Source of the DNA: Streptomyces echinatus
GTDB lineage: Bacteria > Actinomycetota > Actinomycetes > Streptomycetales > Streptomycetaceae
Assembly: GCF_014203595.1 (NCBI RefSeq)
Contig: NZ_JACHJK010000008.1
Location: 1 to 64,000 of the forward strand
Reading direction: 5' to 3'
DNA: 64,000 nucleotides
Of the stretch, positions 49,321 to 58,484 are shown piece after piece. The position numbers and the translations under genes are program-made. The notes beneath the pieces were generated by a model, which did no database searches, was not told the origin of the DNA, and saw only the letters and a list, made by a program, of their open reading frames with translations. Position 1 is the stretch's first letter. Each line of letters begins with the position of its first letter.

Positions 49321-50337
49321 ATGGGACGCATGACCGCTTCGTCTGGCCGCCGTGTCCTGCTCGCCGCCCCCCGGGGCTACTGCGCCGGTGTGGACCGCGC
49401 CGTGATCGCCGTCGAGAAAGCCCTGGAGCAGTACGGGGCCCCGATCTACGTCCGGCACGAGATCGTCCACAACAAGTACGTCGTGCAGACCCTGGAGAAG
49501 AAGGGCGCCATCTTCGTCGAGCGGACCGAGGAGGTGCCGCCGGGCAACATCGTGATGTTCTCCGCGCACGGCGTCGCCCCGGTCGTGCACGAGGAGGCCA
49601 GGCAGGGCCGCCTCGCCACCATCGACGCCACCTGCCCCCTGGTCACCAAGGTCCACAAGGAAGCCGTCCGGTACGCGGGCGAGGACTACGACATCCTCCT
49701 GATCGGCCACGAAGGGCACGAGGAGGTCATCGGCACCTCCGGCGAGGCCCCCGAGCACATCCAGCTCGTCGACGGCCCCGAGGACGTCGCCAAGGTCGAG
49801 GTCCGCGACCCCTCGAAGGTCGTCTGGCTCTCCCAGACCACCCTGTCCGTCGACGAGACCATGGAGACCGTCGACGCCCTGAAGACGAAGTTCCCCGGAC
49901 TCGTCTCCCCGCCCAGCGACGACATCTGCTACGCCACGCAGAACCGCCAGCTCGCCGTGAAGCAGATGGGCGCCGAGGCCGAGCTGGTCATCGTCGTCGG
50001 CTCGCGCAACTCCTCCAACTCCAAGCGGCTGGTCGAGGTGGCCAAGCTGGCCGGTGCCCGCGACGCCTACCTGGTGGACTTCGCCGACGAGATCGACGAG
50101 GCCTGGATGGAGGGTGTGACGACCGTCGGGGTGACCTCCGGGGCCTCCGTGCCCGAGGTGCTGGTCGAGCAGGTCCTGGAGTGGCTCGCCGAGCGCGGCT
50201 ACGCGGACGTGGAGCTCGTCCGGGCGGCCGAGGAGTCCATCACCTTCTCGCTGCCCAAGGAGCTCCGCCGCGACCTGCGCGAGGAGGCGGCCACCCTGGT
50301 CGCCGAGCGCGGCGGGAGCGGCACCTCCGAGGCGTGA
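49321..50337 (+). CDS. ispH: 4-Hydroxy-3-methylbut-2-enyl diphosphate reductase
   Basis: 338 residues. The three cluster-binding cysteines sit in PRGYCAGVDRA (about 21), TIDATCPLVTKVHKEA (about 105) and DDICYATQNRQ (about 205), and the substrate-binding SNSKRL, GVTSGASVPE blocks are present. Final step of the MEP pathway to isopentenyl and dimethylallyl diphosphate, which supply the prenyltransferase encoded at 19.4 kb. A second ATG three codons later is possible. Confidence 0.97.
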   Translation: MGRMTASSGRRVLLAAPRGYCAGVDRAVIAVEKALEQYGAPIYVRHEIVHNKYVVQTLEKKGAIFVERTEEVPPGNIVMFSAHGVAPVVHEEARQGRLATIDATCPLVTKVHKEAVRYAGEDYDILLIGHEGHEEVIGTSGEAPEHIQLVDGPEDVAKVEVRDPSKVVWLSQTTLSVDETMETVDALKTKFPGLVSPPSDDICYATQNRQLAVKQMGAEAELVIVVGSRNSSNSKRLVEVAKLAGARDAYLVDFADEIDEAWMEGVTTVGVTSGASVPEVLVEQVLEWLAERGYADVELVRAAEESITFSLPKELRRDLREEAATLVAERGGSGTSEA

Positions 50338-50366
50338 CCGTCAGTGGTCCGTCGTAACGTGGAGCC

Positions 50367-51113
50367 ATGCAGATCTTCGGCGTGGACATCGGCGGATCCG
50401 GGATCAAGGGCGCCCCTGTGGATCTCGACCGGGGCGACCTGGCCCAGGAGCGCTGCAAGGTGCTCACCCCGCACCCGGCGACGCCGGACGGCGTCGCCGA
50501 CGGGGTCAAGCAGGTGGTGGACCACTTCGGCTGGACCGGGCCGGTCGGCCTGACCTTCCCCGGAGTGGTCACCGGCGGCGCCACGGTCCGTACGGCCGCG
50601 AACGTGGACAGGAGCTGGATCGACACCGACGCGCGCGCGTTGTTCAGCGGCAGGCTCGGCGGCCTGCCGGTGACCGTGGTCAACGACGCGGATGCGGCGG
50701 GCGTCGCCGAGATGGAGTTCGGCGCCGGCCGCGGGCGCCGGGGGACGGTCATCCTGCTCACCTTCGGCACGGGCATCGGCAGCGCCGTCTTCGTGGACGG
50801 CGCCCTGGTCCCGAACACCGAGCTGGGCCACCTGGAGCTGAACGGCCACGACGCGGAGAAGCGGGCCTCCAGCAAGGCCAAGGAGGACCACGACCTCAGC
50901 TGGGAGCGGTGGGCACGCCGTGTCCAGCGTTATCTGGCACACGTGGAGATGCTGTTCTCGCCGGAGCTGTTCATCGTCGGCGGCGGGGTCAGCCGCAAGG
51001 CGGACAAGTTCCTGCATCTCATCCAGGACGTCAGGGCCGAGGTCGTCCCCGCGCAGCTGCAGAACGACGCGGGAATCGTGGGCGCGGCGATGAGAGCGGC
51101 CCAGCACGCCTAG
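50367..51113 (+). CDS. ppgK: Polyphosphate glucokinase
   Basis: 248 residues, ROK-family. ATP/polyphosphate loop FGVDIGGSGIKGAPVDL, NDADAAGVAEMEFGAGRGRRGTVILLTFGTGIGSAVFVDG and TELGHLELNG with the catalytic Asp in NDAD. Actinobacterial PPGK uses polyphosphate preferentially to make glucose-6-phosphate. ATG start. Confidence 0.95.
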   Translation: MQIFGVDIGGSGIKGAPVDLDRGDLAQERCKVLTPHPATPDGVADGVKQVVDHFGWTGPVGLTFPGVVTGGATVRTAANVDRSWIDTDARALFSGRLGGLPVTVVNDADAAGVAEMEFGAGRGRRGTVILLTFGTGIGSAVFVDGALVPNTELGHLELNGHDAEKRASSKAKEDHDLSWERWARRVQRYLAHVEMLFSPELFIVGGGVSRKADKFLHLIQDVRAEVVPAQLQNDAGIVGAAMRAAQHA

Positions 51114-51186
51114 AGCCCGCCCACCGGACGCGCCGGGGCCCGGCCTCGCCGCCGCCCCGTTCGCGCCCCGCTCCCCAGCCCGGCCC

Positions 51187-51284
51187 CAGCCGCGCCGGAC
51201 GTCCCCGCCCCGCCTCAGCCGCGCCGGACGCCCCCGCCCCGCCTCAGCCGCGCCGGGTGCCTCGGCCCGGTCTCAGCCGTGCCG
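51187..51284 (+). repeat. 29-bp tandem repeat downstream of ppgK
   Basis: Three units (51187, 51216, 51245) beginning CAGCCGCGCCGG, the first two nearly identical, and a partial fourth. It overlaps the end of the converging DUF6542 gene, whose last codons lie in the partial copy. Confidence 0.8.
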
Positions 51285-51866
51285 GCGGCGGGTCCGCACC
51301 CACAGCACCCGGCGGGCGAGCACGAGCGCTCCGGCGGCGAGGGTCCCCCCGTACAGCCACCCGGCCTGGGTGGCGAGCCCGGTGACCAGCCCCATCAGGC
51401 GGCCGAGCAGCCCCCCGCCGCTCTCGGCGACCGGCAGCAGTCCCACGGCGAACGCGATCGGCAGGACCACGGGCGCGGTCAGCACGTCCCCGACCCGCAC
51501 CCACAGCGCGGTCAGCACGCACACCGGCAGGAACAGCACGCCGTACACCGTCAGGGACGCCCCGAACAGCAGCTGGTCCAGGCAGCCGAGCAGGAACATC
51601 GCCATGACGCAGAACAGCCCGCTGCCGAGCCCGGTCAGCCGGGGGTTCGGAAGCCGCCGGCCCGCCGGACCGGACAGCCCCTCCCGCGCGGGCCCGGAGC
51701 CCCGTGCCTGCCGCGCGGACCGTCCGGCACGCGGCACGGGCCCGCGCCCGCCGGCGGCCCCGCGGCCGGCGCCCGGCCGGCGCCGTGCCTGCGGTGGCAG
51801 CGGGGTCTGCGGCGGGGTGCCGCGTCGCGGTCCGTCGTTCGGGGGTCGCGTGCTGTGTTGCTCCAC
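51273..51866 (-). CDS. DUF6542 membrane protein
   Basis: About 197 residues. Disordered Arg/Pro/Gly-rich first half, then four membrane helices (about 85-190: LTGLGSGLFCVMAMFLLGCLDQLLF, LTVYGVLFLPVCVLTALWV, LTAPVVLPIAFAVGLLPVAES, TQAGWLYGGTLAAGALVLARRV). Function unknown. GTG start chosen (VEQHSTRPPND); the frame extends upstream without family similarity. Confidence 0.8.
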   Translation of the reverse strand: MEQHSTRPPNDGPRRGTPPQTPLPPQARRRPGAGRGAAGGRGPVPRAGRSARQARGSGPAREGLSGPAGRRLPNPRLTGLGSGLFCVMAMFLLGCLDQLLFGASLTVYGVLFLPVCVLTALWVRVGDVLTAPVVLPIAFAVGLLPVAESGGGLLGRLMGLVTGLATQAGWLYGGTLAAGALVLARRVLWVRTRRRHG

Positions 51867-52051
51867 AGGGACCAACCTAGGTCTGTTTATGTGCAGAATC
51901 GGCCCCGGGACACGCCGGTGGACGGAGCTTGGCCGCCCGTTCGACGCTCTCGTGAGGCGGCGGCGCGGGACGCCGTAAACTGGGGGATCGGCCAGTGTCG
52001 GTCTCTGGCCCCTGGCAGCCCCTGGCCCACTCAATTACGGGAAGTCGCAAC

Positions 52052-53140
<1,089 letters not shown>

Positions 53141-53248
53141 TCGATCTTGCGGAAGGCCGTCTGACCTGCGATGGAGTGGGTTGGGCGGCCTTTGTGGTCC
53201 GCGCAGAGTCCGCAGCGTGCTGACTTCGGTCAGCGCGCGGGGGAGCGG

Positions 53249-53482
53249 CTACGCCGCTTTGTCGACCTGTAGCTGGGCATCGGCGGACTGGTCCGCGTAC
53301 GCCTTGTCGACGGCGGCCCGGGTCCGTTCTTCGGAGTCGGGCCACAGGTGGGTGTAGACGTTCAGCGTCATGGCCGCGTTGGTGCGGCCGAGGCGCTCGG
53401 AGACCGTCTTCACGGACTCGCCGTGCTTGATCAGCAGGCTGGCGTAGTGGAGGTGGTGGGCTGGATCGCCTCCTGCCACCAC
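53249..53482 (-). pseudogene. Remnant of a tyrosine recombinase (integrase C-terminus)
   Basis: About 77 residues match the C-terminal end of phage-type integrases: HYASLLIKHGESVKTVSERLGRTNAAMTLNVYTHLWPDS, including the catalytic Tyr in LNVYTHLW. The preceding HxxR block is broken (AHHLHYASLL instead of HDLRHxYASLL) and no upstream catalytic domain exists. It is what remains of an integrative element that once entered beside ychF. Confidence 0.75.
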
Positions 53483-53687
53483 TTGGCTTCGATGAGCGAG
53501 CCGTCGATTTGCTCGTACTCCAGCGGTATTGGTGCTCGCTTGCCATCAACCGGTCCACGAACTCATCTTGCGGTGGCCCATTTGAGGATGTCGTACTGCA
53601 GCTCACCGGCTACCTCATCATGTGCCGCCCTTGCGGCCGGTACATGGCGTGCGCCGACTTCATGGAGCGGCAGTCAGGCAGCTGCGG
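53483..53687. other. Degenerate coding remnants
   Basis: No intact gene. On the minus strand, fragments such as ELQYDILKWATAR followed by a stop and, in another frame, PLEYEQIDGSLIEAKWWQEAI suggest a decayed gene of a mobile element. Confidence 0.35.
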
Positions 53688-54317
53688 CTACGTCCGGGTC
53701 CAACCGTTGGCGAAGTCGCATTGGAGGTCCGTCCAGCGGCGAAGCTCGGCGGGGGTGTGGCTGGGGTAGCCGAGGCGTCCCACGCCCTTGACCCACTCGT
53801 CCCAGAGGCCGTCGGGCTCCGTGAAACGGTCGGCGTGGCGGGTACCGAGGAGGGCGTCGAGGCGGAGGAGTGCACCCAGGGCGGCGGACTGGTCGTAGTG
53901 GAGGTCGGTGCGGGGGAGGTAGCGGTCGAGGTAGGCGGTGAGGATCTCAGCGTCGGCGTGTGTGCCGAAGCGGGCCAGGGCGAAGCAGTAGGCGCCGCCG
54001 GAATAGCAGACCTCGCTGGCCAGGAGCAGGTCGCCGAGGCGCGCTCGGAACCGTTCGCGGCGGTCGACGCCGATCAGCCAGCCGGCGGTGAGACGCGAGC
54101 GCCATTCGTACCCGAGGAGGGCTTCCAGTTCCTCGTCGTTGATCGCGGCGGCGTCAGCGATCAGGTGCCGGGTAAAGCGTGTGGTGTGCCACCACCGGGG
54201 GCCCAGGAACCGCCCGCCATTCAGTACGAGATAGCGCGGGAGGCCGCCGTACATCCTCGTCACGTAGCTCTCGACCACATGGCCGTAGCCGACTTCCTCG
54301 GGGTGCTGGGACGGCAT
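53688..54317 (-). CDS. DUF6000 family protein
   Basis: 209 residues: LEALLGYEWRSRLTAGWLIGVDRRERFRARLGDLLLASEVCYSGGAYCFALARFG is the family core. Helical, soluble, function unknown; frequently found in variable regions of Streptomyces. It is the last gene of a three-gene minus-strand operon, 3 bp after the HEAT gene. Confidence 0.82.
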   Translation of the reverse strand: MPSQHPEEVGYGHVVESYVTRMYGGLPRYLVLNGGRFLGPRWWHTTRFTRHLIADAAAINDEELEALLGYEWRSRLTAGWLIGVDRRERFRARLGDLLLASEVCYSGGAYCFALARFGTHADAEILTAYLDRYLPRTDLHYDQSAALGALLRLDALLGTRHADRFTEPDGLWDEWVKGVGRLGYPSHTPAELRRWTDLQCDFANGWTRT

Positions 54318-54320
54318 CGG

Positions 54321-55052
54321 TCACCTCTCCGGGTGCAGGTCGGTCCGGTCGATCCAGGTGAGGGCGACGAAGATGTTGTCGCCGACGGGGGATTCGGAGG
54401 CTTCCAGCAGGGACCAGGTGCGGGACTCTTCGACCAGGTGCTCCCAGGGCGCGGTCCAGTCGAGTTCCCAGACCAGGGCGGGGCCGGGGACGCCGTATGT
54501 GCCGCCGGCGTCCACTCGCCAGAACTGGGAGTAGAGGATCACCTGGCCGTGGTCGGCCAGGTCGTTGATGATCTCGGTGAAGTGGGCTGAAGGCCAGCCG
54601 GGTGCGTTGTCCGCAGTGGTTGGTCGTAGGCGCGCGGTGAGCGACGGGATGACGGGGGTGCGTGCGCCGAGTTCGGTCAGGGCCCAGCGGATGCCGACAG
54701 ACTCGGTCCAGTCCGGTGGGGTCGCCCGTTCCAGGCAGGCGCGATAGGCGTGGCGCAGGGGCTCGATGGCGCCGTCGATTTCCAAGCTCGCCAGGGCCAT
54801 GGCCGCCCATTCGCGGACGGTCGGATTGTCGCTGTCCAGCAGGCTGATGAGAGCGGGGCCGCAACGGGGATCGCCCAACTCCTCGAAGACCTCGACGGCG
54901 GTCAGCTGGCCGAAGCCGCCGAGGGAAGGCAGGCCGTTGATGACGGCGGGTATGGCGTCGGCGCCGATCCAGATCAGCTCCGCGCGGGCGTCGTAGGACT
55001 CGTCGGCCTTGCCGTCGAGCTGCTGGACGAGTGTCTCGATGTGGGAGGTCAT
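54321..55052 (-). CDS. HEAT-repeat protein
   Basis: 243 residues. Helical repeats in the first 150 (ELIWIGADAIPAVINGLPSLG, AVEVFEELGDPRCGPALISLLDSDNPTVREWAAMALASLE) are typical of HEAT scaffolds; the C-terminus is a beta-containing domain. Likely protein-binding. Overlaps the CPCC gene upstream by 4 nt. Confidence 0.82.
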   Translation of the reverse strand: MTSHIETLVQQLDGKADESYDARAELIWIGADAIPAVINGLPSLGGFGQLTAVEVFEELGDPRCGPALISLLDSDNPTVREWAAMALASLEIDGAIEPLRHAYRACLERATPPDWTESVGIRWALTELGARTPVIPSLTARLRPTTADNAPGWPSAHFTEIINDLADHGQVILYSQFWRVDAGGTYGVPGPALVWELDWTAPWEHLVEESRTWSLLEASESPVGDNIFVALTWIDRTDLHPER

Positions 55053-55435
55053 GACGCGGAGTGGTCCCGGCGCCAGAAAGTGGGGAGCCACCAGCAGAGA
55101 ACCGAGCTGTCGTCGGGCCACGGGGCGCTGTCCTCGGCTGCCCAGTCCTCGAAGGAGTCCCGGGTTAGATCGATGGAGCGCCAGGCGGGGTCGAGCGGCT
55201 CGTCTTCGGCCGGCGGGCGGACGAACCGGTGGGCGTGCTCGTCGCAGGCGCCGAAGTCCTGGTAGTTCCGCTGGGCCTCGATCAAGTACACCTTGTTCAC
55301 GCCGCCGCCCCTGGTCGGCCAGCGGAACAGGACCCTGTCGTCCTCCCAGAGGCAGACGGGGCAGATCTCGTACGAGCCGAGCAGCTCGCCCAGCACGCTG
55401 TGCCCGCAGCATGGGCAGGGGTAGCGGTCGCTCAC
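55049..55435 (-). CDS. Cysteine-rich CPCC protein
   Basis: 128 residues. CPCCGHSVLGELLGSYEICPVCLWEDDRV is the CPCC family motif, a probable zinc-binding knuckle near the N-terminus. The family often occurs in toxin-immunity islands. GTG start; opens the operon with the HEAT and DUF6000 genes. Confidence 0.85.
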   Translation of the reverse strand: MSDRYPCPCCGHSVLGELLGSYEICPVCLWEDDRVLFRWPTRGGGVNKVYLIEAQRNYQDFGACDEHAHRFVRPPAEDEPLDPAWRSIDLTRDSFEDWAAEDSAPWPDDSSVLCWWLPTFWRRDHSAS

Positions 55436-55707
55436 CTGGGCAGTCTCCTTGCCGGTCCCGCCGGTGCGCCATGGATGTCTCGGTCTCCGCCCGCCCGGTC
55501 GGTCCGCAGCCAGTCCGCAGGAAAACGGCCGTCGGGAGCCAACGTATGCCAACGAGGATTCCCAGGTCAGGGTCCTGCGCTGAGCTCCGCCGCAGGTCAG
55601 GATCAGCCGCCGGATATTCCGCTTCAATGTGGCTCTGGCGAGGCCGCCCCCTTCGTCGTCACCGTGCTGGATGGGCGCTGGATGTCCTGACGTGGAGTCA
55701 GCGGTAA
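55436..55707 (-). other. Gap between the CPCC operon and the toxin-antitoxin pair
   Basis: About 270 bp without a supported gene, repeat or clear hairpin; it must contain the promoter of the CPCC operon. Confidence 0.4.
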
Positions 55708-55971
55708 TCAGCTCTCGTAGACGGATGACCGGTGCCCCACATGAACGACCCAGACCACCAGCTCTCCGTTGTCGATCGTGTAGACGACGCGGTAGTCGCC
55801 GACACGCAGACGGCGTCGCTCGGGCTGGGACACGAGTGCGGTGGTGTTGAAGCCGAGAGGGTCGGTCTCCAGCTCGGTCAGCTTGGCCAGGATGCGCAAC
55901 GCTGTGTCGCGAGGGATCTTCCGAAGCTCGGCCTGCGCCTCAGGGCGGAAGACGGTTCGGTACTCACTCAC
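55708..55971 (-). CDS. RelE/ParE-family toxin
   Basis: 87 residues: YRTVFRPEAQAELRKIPRDTALRILAKLTELETDPLG and RRRLRVGDYRVVYTIDNGELVVWVVHVGHRSSVYE, the RelE fold with its basic RVGDYRVVY strand. Probable ribosome-dependent mRNase or gyrase inhibitor. Overlaps the antitoxin by 8 nt. Confidence 0.93.
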   Translation of the reverse strand: MSEYRTVFRPEAQAELRKIPRDTALRILAKLTELETDPLGFNTTALVSQPERRRLRVGDYRVVYTIDNGELVVWVVHVGHRSSVYES

Positions 55972-56233
55972 CGCGCGCCAGCGTCTCCCTCATGATGTCC
56001 TCGATGGGGATGCCGGGGGCCGGGTTGGCCATGCGCTCATCGATGATCCTGTTGATCTCGCGCTCTTCCCATTCCTGGTACTTGCGCAGCACCTCGATGG
56101 AGACGACCGCGGCAACCTGCTTGCCTCGGCGCGTGATCACCGTGGGCACGTCGTCGCGGTCCGCGCGCTCCACCACCTCCGCCAGGTGCGCGCGCACGTC
56201 GCGGATGGACTCTATGGGCAGTGGCTGCGTCAT
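55964..56233 (-). CDS. Phd/YefM-family antitoxin
   Basis: 89 residues: SIRDVRAHLAEVVERADRDDVPTVITRRGKQVAAVVSIE is the DNA-binding half; the C-terminal helix should bind the toxin. ATG chosen at the family start, 36 bp inside the longest frame. It likely autorepresses through the palindrome just upstream. Confidence 0.93.
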   Translation of the reverse strand: MTQPLPIESIRDVRAHLAEVVERADRDDVPTVITRRGKQVAAVVSIEVLRKYQEWEEREINRIIDERMANPAPGIPIEDIMRETLARGE

Positions 56234-56258
56234 GCGCCCAAGCGTACCGAGTGTCCCA

Positions 56259-56268
56259 TGTGTACACA
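56259..56268 (-). promoter_or_regulatory. TGTGTACACA operator of the toxin-antitoxin pair
   Basis: A perfect palindrome with the TGTACA core known from YefM-YoeB operators, 26 bp upstream of the antitoxin ATG. Confidence 0.72.
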
Positions 56269-56272
56269 ATCA

Positions 56273-56308
56273 GGAAGGGGTCGGACTCCGGTGAGTCCGA
56301 CCCCTTCC
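56273..56308 (-). terminator. Terminator after the Uma2 gene
   Basis: A perfect 15-bp stem (56273-56287 with 56294-56308), loop of 6, about 30 bp past the Uma2 stop and directly before the toxin-antitoxin promoter, so it insulates the two. Confidence 0.85.
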
Positions 56309-56338
56309 GCACTTCTGTGGCTGCTTGGCGGCGACTCT

Positions 56339-56920
56339 TCAGCTGTTCCGTGGCGGTGTGAGCTTGTCCAGGTCCAGGCTGATCTCGAACGGCACCGGGC
56401 GCCGCAGAGTGCCCCGGAAGATACCGGCGGGCGCGTAGGTGTGGGTGGGCTCGTCAAGCTCGTAGACGTGGACGACGGGAGCCCCGTCCTCTTCCTCGAT
56501 GCACCAGTAGTGCGGGATTCCGGCCTCCGCGTACTTGCGGAGCTTGACAGTGCGGTCGCGGTGGGCGGATTCGGGGGACACGACCTCGATGATCAATCGC
56601 ACTTCCTCCGGGGCGAACCAGGTTCGGTCGCCGTCGTAGCCGGCGGTCGTCACCAACAGATCCGGCTCCGGCCGGTTCCGCTGATCGAGCTTGATCGTCA
56701 TCTCTCGGCCGACGCGGACATCGGCGGGTGCCTGCTCCATGAGGGCGACGGTGAGCACGGTGACGAGGTGGCCGTGCCACCACCTCTGCGGCGACAGCAT
56801 GAAGACGAGGGCTCCGTCGATCAGCTCGGTGTGGCGAGGTGCCTCGGGGAGGCGGTCCAGGTCCTCCGCGAACCAGCCTTCCGCGCGCGGCGGGCGCATC
56901 CAGTCGGGCAGTGCGGTCAT
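56339..56920 (-). CDS. Uma2 family restriction-like endonuclease
   Basis: 193 residues. PD-(D/E)XK fold with catalytic EPDLLV and IIEVVSPES, followed by KLRKYAEAGIPHYWCIEEED. Uma2 (DUF820) proteins are numerous in actinobacteria; a role in DNA processing is presumed. Confidence 0.9.
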   Translation of the reverse strand: MTALPDWMRPPRAEGWFAEDLDRLPEAPRHTELIDGALVFMLSPQRWWHGHLVTVLTVALMEQAPADVRVGREMTIKLDQRNRPEPDLLVTTAGYDGDRTWFAPEEVRLIIEVVSPESAHRDRTVKLRKYAEAGIPHYWCIEEEDGAPVVHVYELDEPTHTYAPAGIFRGTLRRPVPFEISLDLDKLTPPRNS

Positions 56921-57026
56921 GGCTCAACCGTAGTGACTCGGCGAGACCCGGGCCACGAGATCGCCAACGGGGCGACCGCCGTTCCTGCCGTACGCCACCT
57001 CGCTGACGCGGCAGACACCCAGGTCA

Positions 57027-57059
57027 GAAGGGGCCGGCTCCTGCGGGGCCGGCCCCTTC
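57027..57059. terminator. Isolated hairpin in the gap before the toxin operon
   Basis: GAAGGGGCCGGC (57027-57038) pairs with GCCGGCCCCTTC (57048-57059), loop of 9. No supported gene lies within 100 bp of it on either strand. The rest of 56921-57348 shows no gene; the part after 57060 must hold the toxin operon promoter. Confidence 0.6.
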
Positions 57060-57348
57060 GTCCATGCCGTGCCGGACCTGTGCCGGCTGTTCGGACGCCG
57101 CATCGGCCGGGATCGGGTGTCGTGCACGGTGGAGGGACCTCGACCGGCCTGCTGTGATCAGCGACCACGGCCCGCGCCGCCTCGTGACGTCACCCTCCCC
57201 TCGCCGCAAGGAGCCGCTGCCGAAGGTGCCTCCCGCGTAGCCCCTCCTCCGGCCTGGAAGAGTAGGGGCAGTGGCCGGGAACCGTCGGGTGGGGCCGGGA
57301 CGTGATTTCGTGTGAAGGCGCGTCATCGTCGATGTCGGGGGTAATGAA

Positions 57349-57822
57349 GTGCGTCATGGGGCAGAGCTCGCCGAGCGGATCGCTGAGCGGCGAGCCGGGA
57401 CGGGCGATCCGCGTGCGCTCCTCGGGGAGCTGAGGCGGGCCCTGGTGCTCGTACCGCTGGACCGGCGCGGGCTGTGGACGGGACATTTCGGCGGTGTGCG
57501 CTGGGTGTTCGCGTTCACCGGCGAGGAGGCCCTCGCCCGTTTCGCGCAGGCGCGGGCGCGGGAGCCCGGGCGCTCCCAGGACAGCGCGCGGCCCTGGGAG
57601 TTCGCCGAGCTGCTCGGCGCCCGGCTGCTCGACGAGATCATTCCGGCGATGGGTGAGCCCGCGGGCGTCGCCGTCGACGTCGCGGACCCCGACGGGTCCA
57701 TGTTCTTCCCGCCCGCCATGGGCATCGTTCCGGAGGAAGCCGCCGTCGACGCGCCGGGCAGGCTCGTCGGCGGGACCGACGCGACCCACGGGACCGACAA
57801 GACCGCAGGGGGTGCCGCCTGA
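57349..57822 (+). CDS. SseB-like protein of the toxin operon
   Basis: 157 residues. SseB N-terminal-like fold: LLGELRRALVLVPLDRRG, GVRWVFAFTGEEALARFA, LLGARLLDEIIPAMGEPAGVAVD. Usually found next to RHS or WXG toxins in streptomycetes, probably as chaperone or adaptor. GTG start after GGGGGTAATGAA. Its stop overlaps the next start by 1 nt. Confidence 0.8.
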   Translation: MRHGAELAERIAERRAGTGDPRALLGELRRALVLVPLDRRGLWTGHFGGVRWVFAFTGEEALARFAQARAREPGRSQDSARPWEFAELLGARLLDEIIPAMGEPAGVAVDVADPDGSMFFPPAMGIVPEEAAVDAPGRLVGGTDATHGTDKTAGGAA

Positions 57823-58481
57823 TGGGCGACGGGGCGAAAGATCTCAGTGTCGACGCCTACACCGTTCAGCGGCTCACCCAGGGCCTGCGCAACGCGGTCG
57901 GTGAGCTGAAGGAGATCGGTACGGGCACCGGAGCGGTGCTCGGCAAGGGCTTCTCCGAACTGGCGATGACCGGCATGGAAGCCGGGCACCACGGCCTGTC
58001 CGTGGACTTCGAGGACTTCTGCGAACGGTGGGAGTGGGGCGTACGGGCGCTGATCCAGGACGCCAACACCATCGCGGCGAAGCTCGGCCTGTCCGCGGGT
58101 GTGCTGTGGGAGGAGGACCAGTACGTCGAGAGCGCGCTGAAGTACGGCGTCAACTCGATCGCCGGTGGCAGCCCGTACGCCTCCGAGGAGGACATCGCCA
58201 AGCAGGGCTGGGGCGACGTGTTCACACCGGACGCGTTCCACCCGGACTGGAGCGCGAAGTCGTGGGACCACGCCGGTGACGAGATCACCCAGACCTGGAA
58301 GGACACCGGGCGGGCGGTGCTCACCGAGGGGCAGGGCGGCGAGCGGGCGCGGATGCTCAACGACCTCCTCGGCGTCGACCAGGATCAGTTCGACAAGGCC
58401 GTCGACGACACCTTCGGCCCGTCGCCGGAGGAACGCGCCCGGCAGCAGGAGCAGCAGCAGAACAACGGCGGGGGTAACTGA
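57822..58481 (+). CDS. WXG-like type VII partner protein
   Basis: 219 residues, mostly helical, with FEDFCERWEWGVRALIQDANTIAAKLGL as the conserved helix-turn-helix. C-terminus hydrophilic, Gln/Asn-rich (RQQEQQQNNGGG). Probably escorts or co-secretes the RHS toxin. Only the middle has a counterpart in the left locus. Confidence 0.75.
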   Translation: MGDGAKDLSVDAYTVQRLTQGLRNAVGELKEIGTGTGAVLGKGFSELAMTGMEAGHHGLSVDFEDFCERWEWGVRALIQDANTIAAKLGLSAGVLWEEDQYVESALKYGVNSIAGGSPYASEEDIAKQGWGDVFTPDAFHPDWSAKSWDHAGDEITQTWKDTGRAVLTEGQGGERARMLNDLLGVDQDQFDKAVDDTFGPSPEERARQQEQQQNNGGGN

Positions 58482-58484
58482 CGT

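Noticed and set aside
53509..53769. Plus-strand 86-codon ORF in the remnant region
   Set aside because: Cys-rich but overlaps degenerate minus-strand fragments and the DUF6000 gene; no family seen.
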